64,000 bases of DNA from Bacteroidetes bacterium HGW-Bacteroidetes-16. GTDB taxonomy: Bacteria > Bacteroidota > Bacteroidia > Bacteroidales > F082. Where the stretch lies: positions 1 to 64,000 of the forward strand of contig PHDN01000016.1 of NCBI GenBank assembly GCA_002840975.1. The letters run 5' to 3'. This document shows, in pieces, positions 17,268 to 25,497 of the stretch (positions are counted from its first letter, which is position 1; every line of letters starts with the position of its first letter). The position numbers and the translations under genes were made by a program. The notes under the pieces are model-generated. The model did no database searches. It saw nothing but the letters and a program-made list of their open reading frames with translations, and was not told the origin of the DNA.

Positions 17268-17275
17268 TATCTTTG
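17268..17275 (+). promoter_or_regulatory. -7 box (TATCTTTG) for the DUF423 gene
   Basis: TAnnTTTG match ending 15 nt before the ATG at 17291. Its TTG is in frame with the gene, but as part of the promoter it should not be read as the start codon. Confidence 0.5.
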
Positions 17276-17290
17276 CAAGAAAAAATACCC

Positions 17291-17659
17291 ATGAGTAAAA
17301 CCATTTTACTCTCAGCTGCCATACTGCTGGTCTTGGCAGTTGCGATTGGTGCTTTCGGGGCACATGCCCTCAAACCCAGGCTTACCGAAGAAATGATGCA
17401 GGTGTATAAAACCGGTGTAGAATATCATTTTTACCACGCCCTCGGTCTGTTGCTGATAGGTATTTTATCAACCACCTGGCCATCGGGATGGCTCAACTGG
17501 TCTGCCTTACTGATAGGTTTAGGCATCATTCTGTTTTCCGGAAGTCTGTATGTGATGGCCATTACAGGCATCAAATGGGTAGGTGCCATTACCCCGATAG
17601 GCGGACTCAGTTTTATTTCCGGCTGGGTATTGCTGTTTGTTGCTGTTTGGAAGCACTGA
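17291..17659 (+). CDS. DUF423 small membrane protein
   Basis: A 122-residue inner-membrane protein with four predicted helices. It carries the DUF423 hallmark GAFGAHALK near the N-terminus, with YHFYHALGLL and FSGSLYVMAITG in the middle helices. The family (B. subtilis YwdK type) is widespread and has no established function. The ATG at 17291 is chosen because the only upstream in-frame start (TTG at 17273) lies within the promoter box. It stands alone, with no strong operon partner. The 214 bp that follow show nothing recognisable. Confidence 0.88.
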   Translation: MSKTILLSAAILLVLAVAIGAFGAHALKPRLTEEMMQVYKTGVEYHFYHALGLLLIGILSTTWPSGWLNWSALLIGLGIILFSGSLYVMAITGIKWVGAITPIGGLSFISGWVLLFVAVWKH

Positions 17660-17873
17660 GCAGCATATCACCTAAAGCCTGTAATTGACAAGTCAGATGA
17701 TCATTTTGGATAGGACAATGATACTATTTACAACCAGAATTAGGTTATTTTACCGATTGACTTTCTTATGATAGTCTGCCAAACAAATAAAATGATTCTT
17801 CCAGCCATATTTGGCTCCTAATGGAGCCTAAAAAAATTTAGACAGTTTCTCATTTAAGAATCCTCTTTGCTGA

Positions 17874-19100
17874 CTACTGGCTAAAAGCCGAAATCAGTAA
17901 CTCCAGATCCTGTGAAGGCAATCCAAACAGGTGACCCATGTGTTTATTGGTTAGGATTCCATTGTAATAATAGACTCCTTTGGCAAAACCCGGGTTTCGT
18001 TTTATCATGGCATGTACATCACCTTCATGGGCTATTTGCAGTATCATGGGCGTTAGAATGTTGCTTAGTGATATGGAGGCCGTATGGGGGACGCTTGAGG
18101 CAATATTGGGTACACAATAGTGGGTTACTTCGTGCACTTGGTAAACAGGATTGGTATGGGTGGTTAGATGTGAAGTCTCGAAACACCCGCCCTGATCGAT
18201 GCTGGCGTCTACGATGACCGATCCGGGTTTCATTTTTTTCACGGTTTGCTCCGAAATCAGGCAAGGTGAAATTCCCTGCGCGGCATATTTGGCGGCAATC
18301 ACCACATCGGCTTTGATCAGTGCTTCATGCAGGTCGTTGGGTAGCAGGGTACTGGTATATATCCGCTGACCCACCATGTTTTGGATATGCCGGAGCTTGA
18401 AAATGGAATCATCAAATATCTTGATAGAGGCACCCATCCCCAGCGCGGTACGTGCCGCGTATTCTGCAACGGTTCCCGCACCAATGATCACTACTTCTGT
18501 TGGTTTAATCCCGGGAAATCCTCCCAGCATGACCCCTTTTCCATGTGTAACACTACACAAAAGCTGAGAAGCAATTAATATGGTGGTATTCCCTATAATT
18601 TCGCTCATCGACTTCATTAGCGGCAGGGCACCCGATTTATCCTGGATATACTCAAAAGCCAACGCGTTGGGTTTTTTGGCCGAAAGTTGCACAAAATATT
18701 TCTTTGAATTATTGGGCAAAAACACCGATGAAAACAGCGTTTTTCCCCTGGCCATCATGGCAATTTCGCTTTCGGTTGGAGGGGCTATCTTCAGGATGAT
18801 ATCGGCCTGGTAAATTTCCTTGGCCCCGGAAGTCAATACAGCTCCGGCTTCCGCGTAGGCGTGGTTGTTAAAATGGGCCGCTGACCCGGCATACTCTTCA
18901 ACAAGTACCTGATGGCCATGATCGGTCAATAATTGTACCGCGTCGGGAACCAGAGCCACCCGGTTTTCATCTTCCGATAATTCGCGTGGAACTCCGATGA
19001 CCAGCTTGTTTTTGTCGAAAGCAGCTTCCAGCAACTGTTCCTTGGGAATCAACTGCTCAGATGGAGTATATGAAATAGTACTTTTTTGATCTTCGCTCAT
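17874..19100 (-). CDS. ald: Alanine dehydrogenase family protein
   Basis: About 408 residues. The N-terminal AlaDH/PNT domain (VIGVPRELSEDENRVALVPDAV) and the NAD-binding domain (VVIIGAGTVAEYAARTALGMG) give the full Ald layout, with VIVDASIDQGGCFETSHLTT and VPNIASSVPHTAS near the active site. The expected reaction is NAD-dependent reversible deamination of L-alanine to pyruvate and ammonia. The GxGxxG loop is slightly altered (GAGTVAE), as in many Bacteroidota homologues annotated as Ald. Starts at 19100 and 19112 are both ATG; I use the inner one. It lies 74 bp downstream of tsaE on the same strand. Confidence 0.85.
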   Translation of the reverse strand: MSEDQKSTISYTPSEQLIPKEQLLEAAFDKNKLVIGVPRELSEDENRVALVPDAVQLLTDHGHQVLVEEYAGSAAHFNNHAYAEAGAVLTSGAKEIYQADIILKIAPPTESEIAMMARGKTLFSSVFLPNNSKKYFVQLSAKKPNALAFEYIQDKSGALPLMKSMSEIIGNTTILIASQLLCSVTHGKGVMLGGFPGIKPTEVVIIGAGTVAEYAARTALGMGASIKIFDDSIFKLRHIQNMVGQRIYTSTLLPNDLHEALIKADVVIAAKYAAQGISPCLISEQTVKKMKPGSVIVDASIDQGGCFETSHLTTHTNPVYQVHEVTHYCVPNIASSVPHTASISLSNILTPMILQIAHEGDVHAMIKRNPGFAKGVYYYNGILTNKHMGHLFGLPSQDLELLISAFSQ

Positions 19101-19174
19101 TGCAATAGACATAAATATCAAATAAAAGTGTTTGCCACAGAAAATGATTAGATTGACATCTGTTAACCTGTTTT

Positions 19175-19606
19175 CTATGGATGATTTAAGCAGCCGAACT
19201 GGATGATCCTCTCTTCATTTTTGCCAACTTCAATGTTGATATATACGTAAGATTCAGGCAAAAGTTCCCGGACCATTTCAGGCCATTCGATAAAACAGTA
19301 TTCATTGCTGAAGAAGTATTCTTCATAGCCAATATCAAATACTTCCTCGATTTTTTTTACCCGGTAAAAATCAAAATGAAATACAGGCGATCCCTTATCG
19401 GTATGGTATTCGTTTACCAGAGCAAAGGTTGGGCTGTTCACCACATCCTCCACTTCAAGTACATCGCAAAAAGCCTTTATCAGGGTAGTTTTTCCTGCCC
19501 CCATCTTTCCTTTAATCGCAAAAACCCGTTCCTCCATCTTGCATTCAATAATCTTAAGTGCAATTGTCGATAGTTCGTCGAGGCTGCGGGCAACCAATGT
19601 TTCCAT
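19175..19606 (-). CDS. tsaE: TsaE, ATPase for tRNA t6A37 synthesis
   Basis: A 143-residue P-loop protein. Walker A is KGKMGAGKTTL, with downstream NSPTFALVNEY and FHFDFYRVKKIEEVFDIGYEEYF and the CFIEWPE segment, all family hallmarks. TsaE works with TsaB and TsaD to load threonylcarbamoyl onto A37 of ANN-decoding tRNAs. Its ATG shares one base with the porX stop (TAATG), so it is translationally coupled to porX. Confidence 0.92.
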   Translation of the reverse strand: METLVARSLDELSTIALKIIECKMEERVFAIKGKMGAGKTTLIKAFCDVLEVEDVVNSPTFALVNEYHTDKGSPVFHFDFYRVKKIEEVFDIGYEEYFFSNEYCFIEWPEMVRELLPESYVYINIEVGKNEERIIQFGCLNHP

Positions 19607-21159
19607 TATTTAGAGTTGAGAGTTATAAATGGGATAAGCACTTCTTCCATGGAAAGGCCTCCGTGCTGGAAAGTATTCCGGTAATAATTTACATAATAAT
19701 TGTAGTTGTTGGGATAAGCGAAGAAATCGGTTCCTCTGGTAAATGCCCACCGGGCACTTACGTTCAGTTTTGGGAGGAAATATTCCTCCGGGTTAGCCAT
19801 TTCAAATACTTCTTTTGCATTGTATGCCAGGCTTTTGCCGTATTTGTACCGCAGGTTGGTATTGACTGCTTTGTCCCCGACAATTTTCACCGGGTTGGTT
19901 ACCTTGACACTTCCGTGGTCGGTGGTAATAATTAAAGTGATGTCCTTTGTGGATAGGAATTTTATGATATCGAACAAAGAAGAATGTTCGAACCACGACA
20001 ACATCAGCGATCGGTATGCCGGTTCATCATCAGCCAACTCGCGGATGATTTCCATCTCGGTGCGTGCATGCGACAACATGTCCACAAAATTGTACACAAT
20101 CACGTTAAAATCGTTGGGCATCAGGTTCGAGATGTTGTCAAAAAGCTTACGCCCGGCATTCAGGTTAAGAATCTTGTTATAAGATGTTTTAACATGTTTT
20201 CCGTGACGTTTGAGCAGTTCTGTCAACATTTGTTCTTCGTACTGGTTCTTGGTGCCTTCTTCGTTCTCATCTGTCCAGAACTGGTTGTAATGTTTTCTGA
20301 TTTCGTTGGGCATGAGTCCCGAAAAGATGGCGTTGCGCGAATATTGAGTAGTGGTAGGCAATATACTATAGAAAATATCATCGGCTTGTACCCGGTAAAA
20401 TTGTTCGATGACCGGCTGAATTATTTTCCATTGGTCGTAACGCAGGTTATCTATTAATAGCAAGAACACCTGTTTGCCTTTATTCAATTGCGGGAAAACC
20501 TTGTCGCGGATCAGGGTGTGCGACATGGTTGGGCTATCCTCTGACTTGTTGTTTAACCAGTCCTTATAATTACGCTCATAAAACTTAGTGAAAGCACTGT
20601 TGGCTTCACTTTTTTGCATATTTAGAATTTCGATAATTCCCTGATCGTCCGACTTTTCCAAATCCAGTTCGTACCTCACCAATTCTTTGTACACATCTAC
20701 CCACTCAGCCGGATTAAGCCGATCGGACAGACGCATGCTGATTTCCCTGAATTTTTGCTGATAGTTCATGGTAGCCTTTTCTCCTGCCAGTTTCCTGTTT
20801 TCAAGGTTTCTTTTCAGCGAAAGCAATATCTGGCTTGGTTTTACCGGTTTAATCAAATAATCGGCAATATTGCTGCCAATGGCATCTTCCATAATGGCTT
20901 CTTCTTCACTTTTGGTGATCATCACCACAGGCAGGTTGGGATGACTTTTTTTAATGGCTTCGAGGGTTTCAATGCCGCTCATTCCGGGCATTTGTTCATC
21001 CAGGAAAACAATATCATAATGGTGTTCTTTCACCAGGTCGACGGCTTCATCGCCATTGTTTACGGCATCAACATCATAGCCTTTTTCTTCCAGGTACATG
21101 ATATGTGGTTTGAGCATCTCGATTTCATCGTCTGCCCATAAGATTCTAATTTTGGTCAT
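19606..21159 (-). CDS. porX: PorX, response regulator of type IX secretion with a PglZ phosphatase domain
   Basis: A 517-residue two-domain regulator. The receiver domain occupies about 1-120, with acidic D10/D11, phospho-acceptor D54 (VFLDEQMPG) and the conserved Lys in YLIKPVKPS. A helical linker leads to a C-terminal PglZ (alkaline phosphatase superfamily) domain. That domain contains LLIDNLRYDQW, the PTTTQYSRNAIFSG segment expected to hold the catalytic Thr, and ITTDHGS metal-binding residues. In P. gingivalis and F. johnsoniae, PorX with the kinase PorY controls T9SS genes, and its PglZ domain is a Zn-dependent phosphodiesterase. Two T9SS-signal proteins are encoded in this window (37443-39128 and 59747-62368). 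Confidence 0.95.
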   Translation of the reverse strand: MTKIRILWADDEIEMLKPHIMYLEEKGYDVDAVNNGDEAVDLVKEHHYDIVFLDEQMPGMSGIETLEAIKKSHPNLPVVMITKSEEEAIMEDAIGSNIADYLIKPVKPSQILLSLKRNLENRKLAGEKATMNYQQKFREISMRLSDRLNPAEWVDVYKELVRYELDLEKSDDQGIIEILNMQKSEANSAFTKFYERNYKDWLNNKSEDSPTMSHTLIRDKVFPQLNKGKQVFLLLIDNLRYDQWKIIQPVIEQFYRVQADDIFYSILPTTTQYSRNAIFSGLMPNEIRKHYNQFWTDENEEGTKNQYEEQMLTELLKRHGKHVKTSYNKILNLNAGRKLFDNISNLMPNDFNVIVYNFVDMLSHARTEMEIIRELADDEPAYRSLMLSWFEHSSLFDIIKFLSTKDITLIITTDHGSVKVTNPVKIVGDKAVNTNLRYKYGKSLAYNAKEVFEMANPEEYFLPKLNVSARWAFTRGTDFFAYPNNYNYYVNYYRNTFQHGGLSMEEVLIPFITLNSK

Positions 21160-21185
21160 AGTAGGCTAATTGAGTTTAATTACTG

Positions 21186-21193
21186 TACCTTTG
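21186..21193 (+). promoter_or_regulatory. Possible -7 box (TACCTTTG) for the HD phosphohydrolase gene
   Basis: A TAnnTTTG match in the porX/HD divergent gap, 77 nt before the HD gene's ATG. No good -33 element, so this is tentative. Confidence 0.3.
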
Positions 21194-21270
21194 TAATGCT
21201 AAAATCACTAAATTATTGCCCAAGATGGATGTAACAACCAACAAAATTAACATAATTTGTGAGGCATAAC

Positions 21271-22500
21271 ATGGTAAACAAACGCAAAATTTTAAACGAT
21301 CCTGTTTACGGTTTTATCAGCATTCCCGATGGATTACTGTTCGATTTAATCGAGCATCCCTGGTTCCAGCGATTGCGCCGCATCAAGCAGTTGGGTTTAA
21401 CTCATTTGGTGTATCCCGGCGCGCTGCATACCCGGTTTCATCATTCGCTTGGCGCGATGTATTTAATGAAAAGAGCCATCGAAGAACTCCGGTCGAAAGG
21501 ACATGAAATTACCAAAGAAGAAGCGCTTGCTTCTTACGTGGCCATCCTGCTTCACGACATCGGACACGGACCCTATTCGCACACCCTCGAACACAGCATT
21601 GCCGATGGCGTAAACCATGAATACCTGAGTAAGTTGCTGATGATGCGATTGAATGATGAATTCGGCGGCAAGCTTACCGAAGCCATTCAGGTTTTTGATG
21701 GCACCCATCCCAAAGCCTTTTTGCATAAACTGGTATCGAGCCAGTTGGATATGGACCGGTTGGATTATTTAAAACGCGACAGTTTTTTTTCCGGGGTTTC
21801 CGAAGGAACGGTCAACTATGAACGCATACTCAATATGCTGGATGTGGTAGACGATAATCTGGTGATCGAAGCCAAAGGGATTTATTCGGTCGAAAAGTTT
21901 ATCATGGCCCGCCGGTTAATGTACTGGCAGGTGTATTTGCACAAGACGGTGCTGGTGGCCGAACATACGCTGATGCATGTGTTGCGCAGGGCCAAGGAGT
22001 TGCGCATGCAGGGAACGGAACTTTTTGCCACTCCCGCACTTGATTACTTCTTAAAACAGCACGTAACAAAGGAACTTTTTCTAAAGGACGAACATGCGCT
22101 CACCATGTTTACCCTGCTGGATGATTTTGATATTTTTACTTCCATGAAGGTTTGGACCACCCATCCCGACAAGGTATTGCGCCTGTTGAGCCAGAGTGTG
22201 GTCAACCGGAGATTGTTTAAAATTGAGATGCAAAGTGAACCTTTTAATCAGCAACTCATCCTTGAAAAACACAGCAGGGTCATGGAAAAATGGGGACTTA
22301 CTGACAAAGAAGCCGATAATTTTGTGTTTTCCGACAGCACCTCCAACTACATGTACCACCTGGGCAGCGATAACATTAATATCCTGTTTAAGGATGGCAC
22401 CGTGATGGACATTGCCGAAGCTTCCGATCAATTGAATATCTCGCTGCTGGCCAAACCCACCACCAAGTATTTTTTGTGTTACCCAAAGGGATTGGGATAG
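21271..22500 (+). CDS. HD-domain phosphohydrolase (dGTPase-like)
   Basis: A 409-residue cytosolic protein. The N-terminal segment DPVYGFISIPDGLLFDLIEHPWFQRLRRIKQLG leads into an HD domain with HTRFHHSLGAMYL and LLHDIGHGPYSHTLE, so the metal-binding His/Asp residues are intact. A later QLDMDRLDYLKRDSFFSG segment completes the site. This is the signature of the broad HD family related to dNTP triphosphohydrolases (SAMHD1-like). A dNTPase activity is likely but unproven. It is transcribed divergently from porX. Confidence 0.85.
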   Translation: MVNKRKILNDPVYGFISIPDGLLFDLIEHPWFQRLRRIKQLGLTHLVYPGALHTRFHHSLGAMYLMKRAIEELRSKGHEITKEEALASYVAILLHDIGHGPYSHTLEHSIADGVNHEYLSKLLMMRLNDEFGGKLTEAIQVFDGTHPKAFLHKLVSSQLDMDRLDYLKRDSFFSGVSEGTVNYERILNMLDVVDDNLVIEAKGIYSVEKFIMARRLMYWQVYLHKTVLVAEHTLMHVLRRAKELRMQGTELFATPALDYFLKQHVTKELFLKDEHALTMFTLLDDFDIFTSMKVWTTHPDKVLRLLSQSVVNRRLFKIEMQSEPFNQQLILEKHSRVMEKWGLTDKEADNFVFSDSTSNYMYHLGSDNINILFKDGTVMDIAEASDQLNISLLAKPTTKYFLCYPKGLG

Positions 22501-22619
22501 AGATTCGTCACTTTTATCTAATTCCCTGCATTTCTCTTCGTTTAGATTTTTACCCCAAGGTTCCATTGTGCAAATACCCCCTTCTGTTAACATCCTCCTG
22601 TTAGTTCTTCGACATGATT

Positions 22620-22653
22620 TTTGCCGTTGTGCCGAATAATTAGGCTAATTTTG
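22620..22653 (+). promoter_or_regulatory. Promoter TTTG-N22-TAATTTTG
   Basis: TTTG at 22620-22623 and TAATTTTG at 22646-22653. The spacing is one base over the usual 19-21. The box ends 28 nt before the ATG at 22682. Confidence 0.45.
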
Positions 22654-22681
22654 TGGATGGATCACCAAAATGCCGGTACAT

Positions 22682-25366
22682 ATGAAGAAAAATCTCCTGA
22701 CACTTATTGTAGTTCTCCTTGTTGCCGGTGCCATTGCAGCCTATTTTTACCGCAATCAGTTTGCGGCAACCGATGGCGATCCCTGGCCCCTGGTGTCACA
22801 GGACGCTGCCCTGGTGCTGGAATTGGATGATCCTCAAACGACCTTTTCAAGAATTCTAAACAACAATGCCATAGGTGCCTCTTTTAGCAAGATTTCCGAA
22901 GTGGCCGGTCTGATTGATTCACACCACCAACTGGATAGTCTTTTTAAAGATAAGAAATCCTTGCTCGATAAGCTGTTGCACGCCCCGTTACTGGTTAGTG
23001 CTGAATACGATACCTCGGAAGAAAAAGTGAATCTTACGCTCATCAGTCATCTGGGCGAATATGTCGAAATGGAGTCTTTAAACCGGTATCTGGCACAGAA
23101 ACTGGGGCCAACATATGCCGTCCTGAAAATTGATATTCTGGGGATTCCGACTTTGAAAATACTGAACGGACAAACCAATCAGGTGTGGTATCTTGCCTAT
23201 CAGGCCGGAAATTTAATTTATTCAGTCAGCCTGAATGCCATGGAGAACTCCCTGAACAGTTCGCATGGAGGCGAGGTGCATTTCAGCCAACAGGAAGACT
23301 GGCAAATGCTGAAAAAAACGGCAGGTAAACATGTGGATGGCCGGCTTTATCTTCAGTACCGTACACTGGCACCCTGGCTGGCTTCTGTTTCATCAAAACC
23401 TGAGCGTGAAAAGCTGCGTTGGATGGCCCACTTTGCTGAATGGACCGAGACTGATTTAATCATCAAAAATGATGAACTGCTGCTGGCAGGCTATACTTCA
23501 CCGGGACAGAAGTCGTTTCTGTCGGGGATGAAAGATCAGCAGCCCATTAAAAACACCAGTTTTAATATCACCCCTTTTAACGTTAACCTTCTTTTGTCGC
23601 TTGGGTTTTCTGATTTCTCAACCTGGTATGCCAAAGCACATTCACCGGAGGAGCAAAAAAAACTTTCGGCTGAATTTAATTTTGAGATGGATAAACTCGC
23701 CGAAATCATTTCCGGGGAGGTAACTTTGGTGTCCAATGCCGAAAGGGCAGGCCATTTCGAGGGCAGCACCTGGCTTCTGGTTCAGACTTCCGACCGGGTA
23801 AAGATGGCGGCCTATCTGCGGCTCATTGCCGAAAACACCGGTCAATCCAAAGTAAACAACTACAACGGATATGTTCTTAACTACATCAAAGGTAAAAACC
23901 TGATTCCCGGATTGTTTGGTGATGCTTTTGGTAGCTTCGGGGTAAATTATTTTACGCTGGTGGGCGATTTTGTGGTATTTGCCAACAGCGAGAGCAGCCT
24001 GATCAACCTGTTGAGGTACTACGAAACAGGTAAGACCCTAGACCTGAACGACAACTTTAAAGAATTTTCGGATAACCTGGCCCCAAGTTCCAATGTGCTG
24101 TTGTATTTTGAGCCCTCCGTTTTGTTGGGAAGAATCACGGACCTGGCCAATGAGTTTACCTCGCGCAAGTTGGAGATCAATGCCGAGGTGGTGGATCAAA
24201 TGCAGGGGGCAGCCTTTCAGTTCAGCACAGGAAATAACCTGATATTCACCAGTTTTTATCTGAAACAGGCTACCGTGGTACACGAGGAAAACCTGGCCAT
24301 GTGGAAGGTAATCCTTGACAACCAGATAACTGGGAAACCCATTCTGGTAAGCAATCACCGCAACAACGATCAACAGGTGGTGGTGTTCGATGATACGCCG
24401 GCCGTTTATCTGATCGATTCGGATGGAAAAGTGCTTTGGAAGAAACGTCTCGAAGGAACACCTTTCGGGGAAATTTATGAGGTGGATTATTTTAAAAACG
24501 GGAAAACTCAATACCTTTTCAATACCAACAACCACATTTACTTATTTGATGTCGAAGGCAAATCCGTAGCTTCCTATCCAAAAAAACTCCATACCGGAGC
24601 TACCAGCCCGCTGAGTTTGTTCGATTATTCGGGTAACAACGATTACCGCATGTTGGTGGCTCAGGCCGATAAAACAGTCAATAATTTTACCCTTGACGGA
24701 CATGAAGTGGAAGGCTGGAAAAATCCCCACCTTCAAAATGTAGCCAATGAAAAGGTGACGCGTTTGCTGATCAATGGTAAGGATTATATTGTAATTACCG
24801 ATATCGATGGCAAAGTTAAAATTGTGGATCGCCAGGGAAAGGATAGGATTGTGATCACTGAAAAGTTTACCAAAGCCAGAAATTCAGGTTATTACGTCAA
24901 TAGGACCAACAGCAAAGGGATTATAATTACTACAAATACACAGGGTAAACTGATTTATATCTCCGCCACGGGTAAACTTAAATCCACCGATTTTGGGGAC
25001 TATAGTCCCGAACATTTTTTCCTGTATGAGGATTTTAACGGCGATGGTACCATGGATTTTATTTATGTGGATGGCCGCAATCTCAAGGTGTTCGATCGGT
25101 TTAAAAAACTGCTTTTTAGCTATACCTTCAACTCAGAAATCACCATCAGGCCTGAGTTTTTTAACCTGGGCAAAAAGCAAAAGGTGATGGGTGTGGTAGC
25201 CAACGATGAAAAAACCATTTACCTATTCGACAGCAAAGGCAACACCATCATTTCCACCGGATTGGTTGGTGAAACTCCGTTTACAGTTGGGTCCATGTCC
25301 AACGACCAGAAGATAAATCTGATCTCCGCGGCAGGGAATACGTTGTACAATTACCGGTTGAAGTAA
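22682..25366 (+). CDS. Large single-pass envelope protein with a C-terminal propeller-like region; function unknown
   Basis: 894 residues, anchored by one N-terminal helix (about 6-24), with the rest outside the inner membrane. The first ~520 residues contain alternating beta/alpha segments resembling DUF3352-type proteins. The last ~360 residues contain repeated strands with YLFDVEGK, VYLIDSDGKVLWK, KIVDRQGKDR and IYLFDSKGN, typical of PQQ/WD-like beta-propeller blades. A DFNGDGTMDF calcium-binding FG-GAP/VCBS-like loop lies within. No enzyme motif is visible. The neighbours share no pathway with it, so I assign no function. The ATG at 22682 is the signal-anchor start. Confidence 0.7.
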   Translation: MKKNLLTLIVVLLVAGAIAAYFYRNQFAATDGDPWPLVSQDAALVLELDDPQTTFSRILNNNAIGASFSKISEVAGLIDSHHQLDSLFKDKKSLLDKLLHAPLLVSAEYDTSEEKVNLTLISHLGEYVEMESLNRYLAQKLGPTYAVLKIDILGIPTLKILNGQTNQVWYLAYQAGNLIYSVSLNAMENSLNSSHGGEVHFSQQEDWQMLKKTAGKHVDGRLYLQYRTLAPWLASVSSKPEREKLRWMAHFAEWTETDLIIKNDELLLAGYTSPGQKSFLSGMKDQQPIKNTSFNITPFNVNLLLSLGFSDFSTWYAKAHSPEEQKKLSAEFNFEMDKLAEIISGEVTLVSNAERAGHFEGSTWLLVQTSDRVKMAAYLRLIAENTGQSKVNNYNGYVLNYIKGKNLIPGLFGDAFGSFGVNYFTLVGDFVVFANSESSLINLLRYYETGKTLDLNDNFKEFSDNLAPSSNVLLYFEPSVLLGRITDLANEFTSRKLEINAEVVDQMQGAAFQFSTGNNLIFTSFYLKQATVVHEENLAMWKVILDNQITGKPILVSNHRNNDQQVVVFDDTPAVYLIDSDGKVLWKKRLEGTPFGEIYEVDYFKNGKTQYLFNTNNHIYLFDVEGKSVASYPKKLHTGATSPLSLFDYSGNNDYRMLVAQADKTVNNFTLDGHEVEGWKNPHLQNVANEKVTRLLINGKDYIVITDIDGKVKIVDRQGKDRIVITEKFTKARNSGYYVNRTNSKGIIITTNTQGKLIYISATGKLKSTDFGDYSPEHFFLYEDFNGDGTMDFIYVDGRNLKVFDRFKKLLFSYTFNSEITIRPEFFNLGKKQKVMGVVANDEKTIYLFDSKGNTIISTGLVGETPFTVGSMSNDQKINLISAAGNTLYNYRLK

Positions 25367-25497
25367 TAACCGTAAGACAACGTGTTTATACGCAGGCCAA
25401 CTATCCCCAAAGTGATAACTTTTATAACCTTTCCTTTTGATGATCTTTTTAAATTGAAATATATTAGCTTCTTGTTTTTAAAACTAATCGAGTAAAC

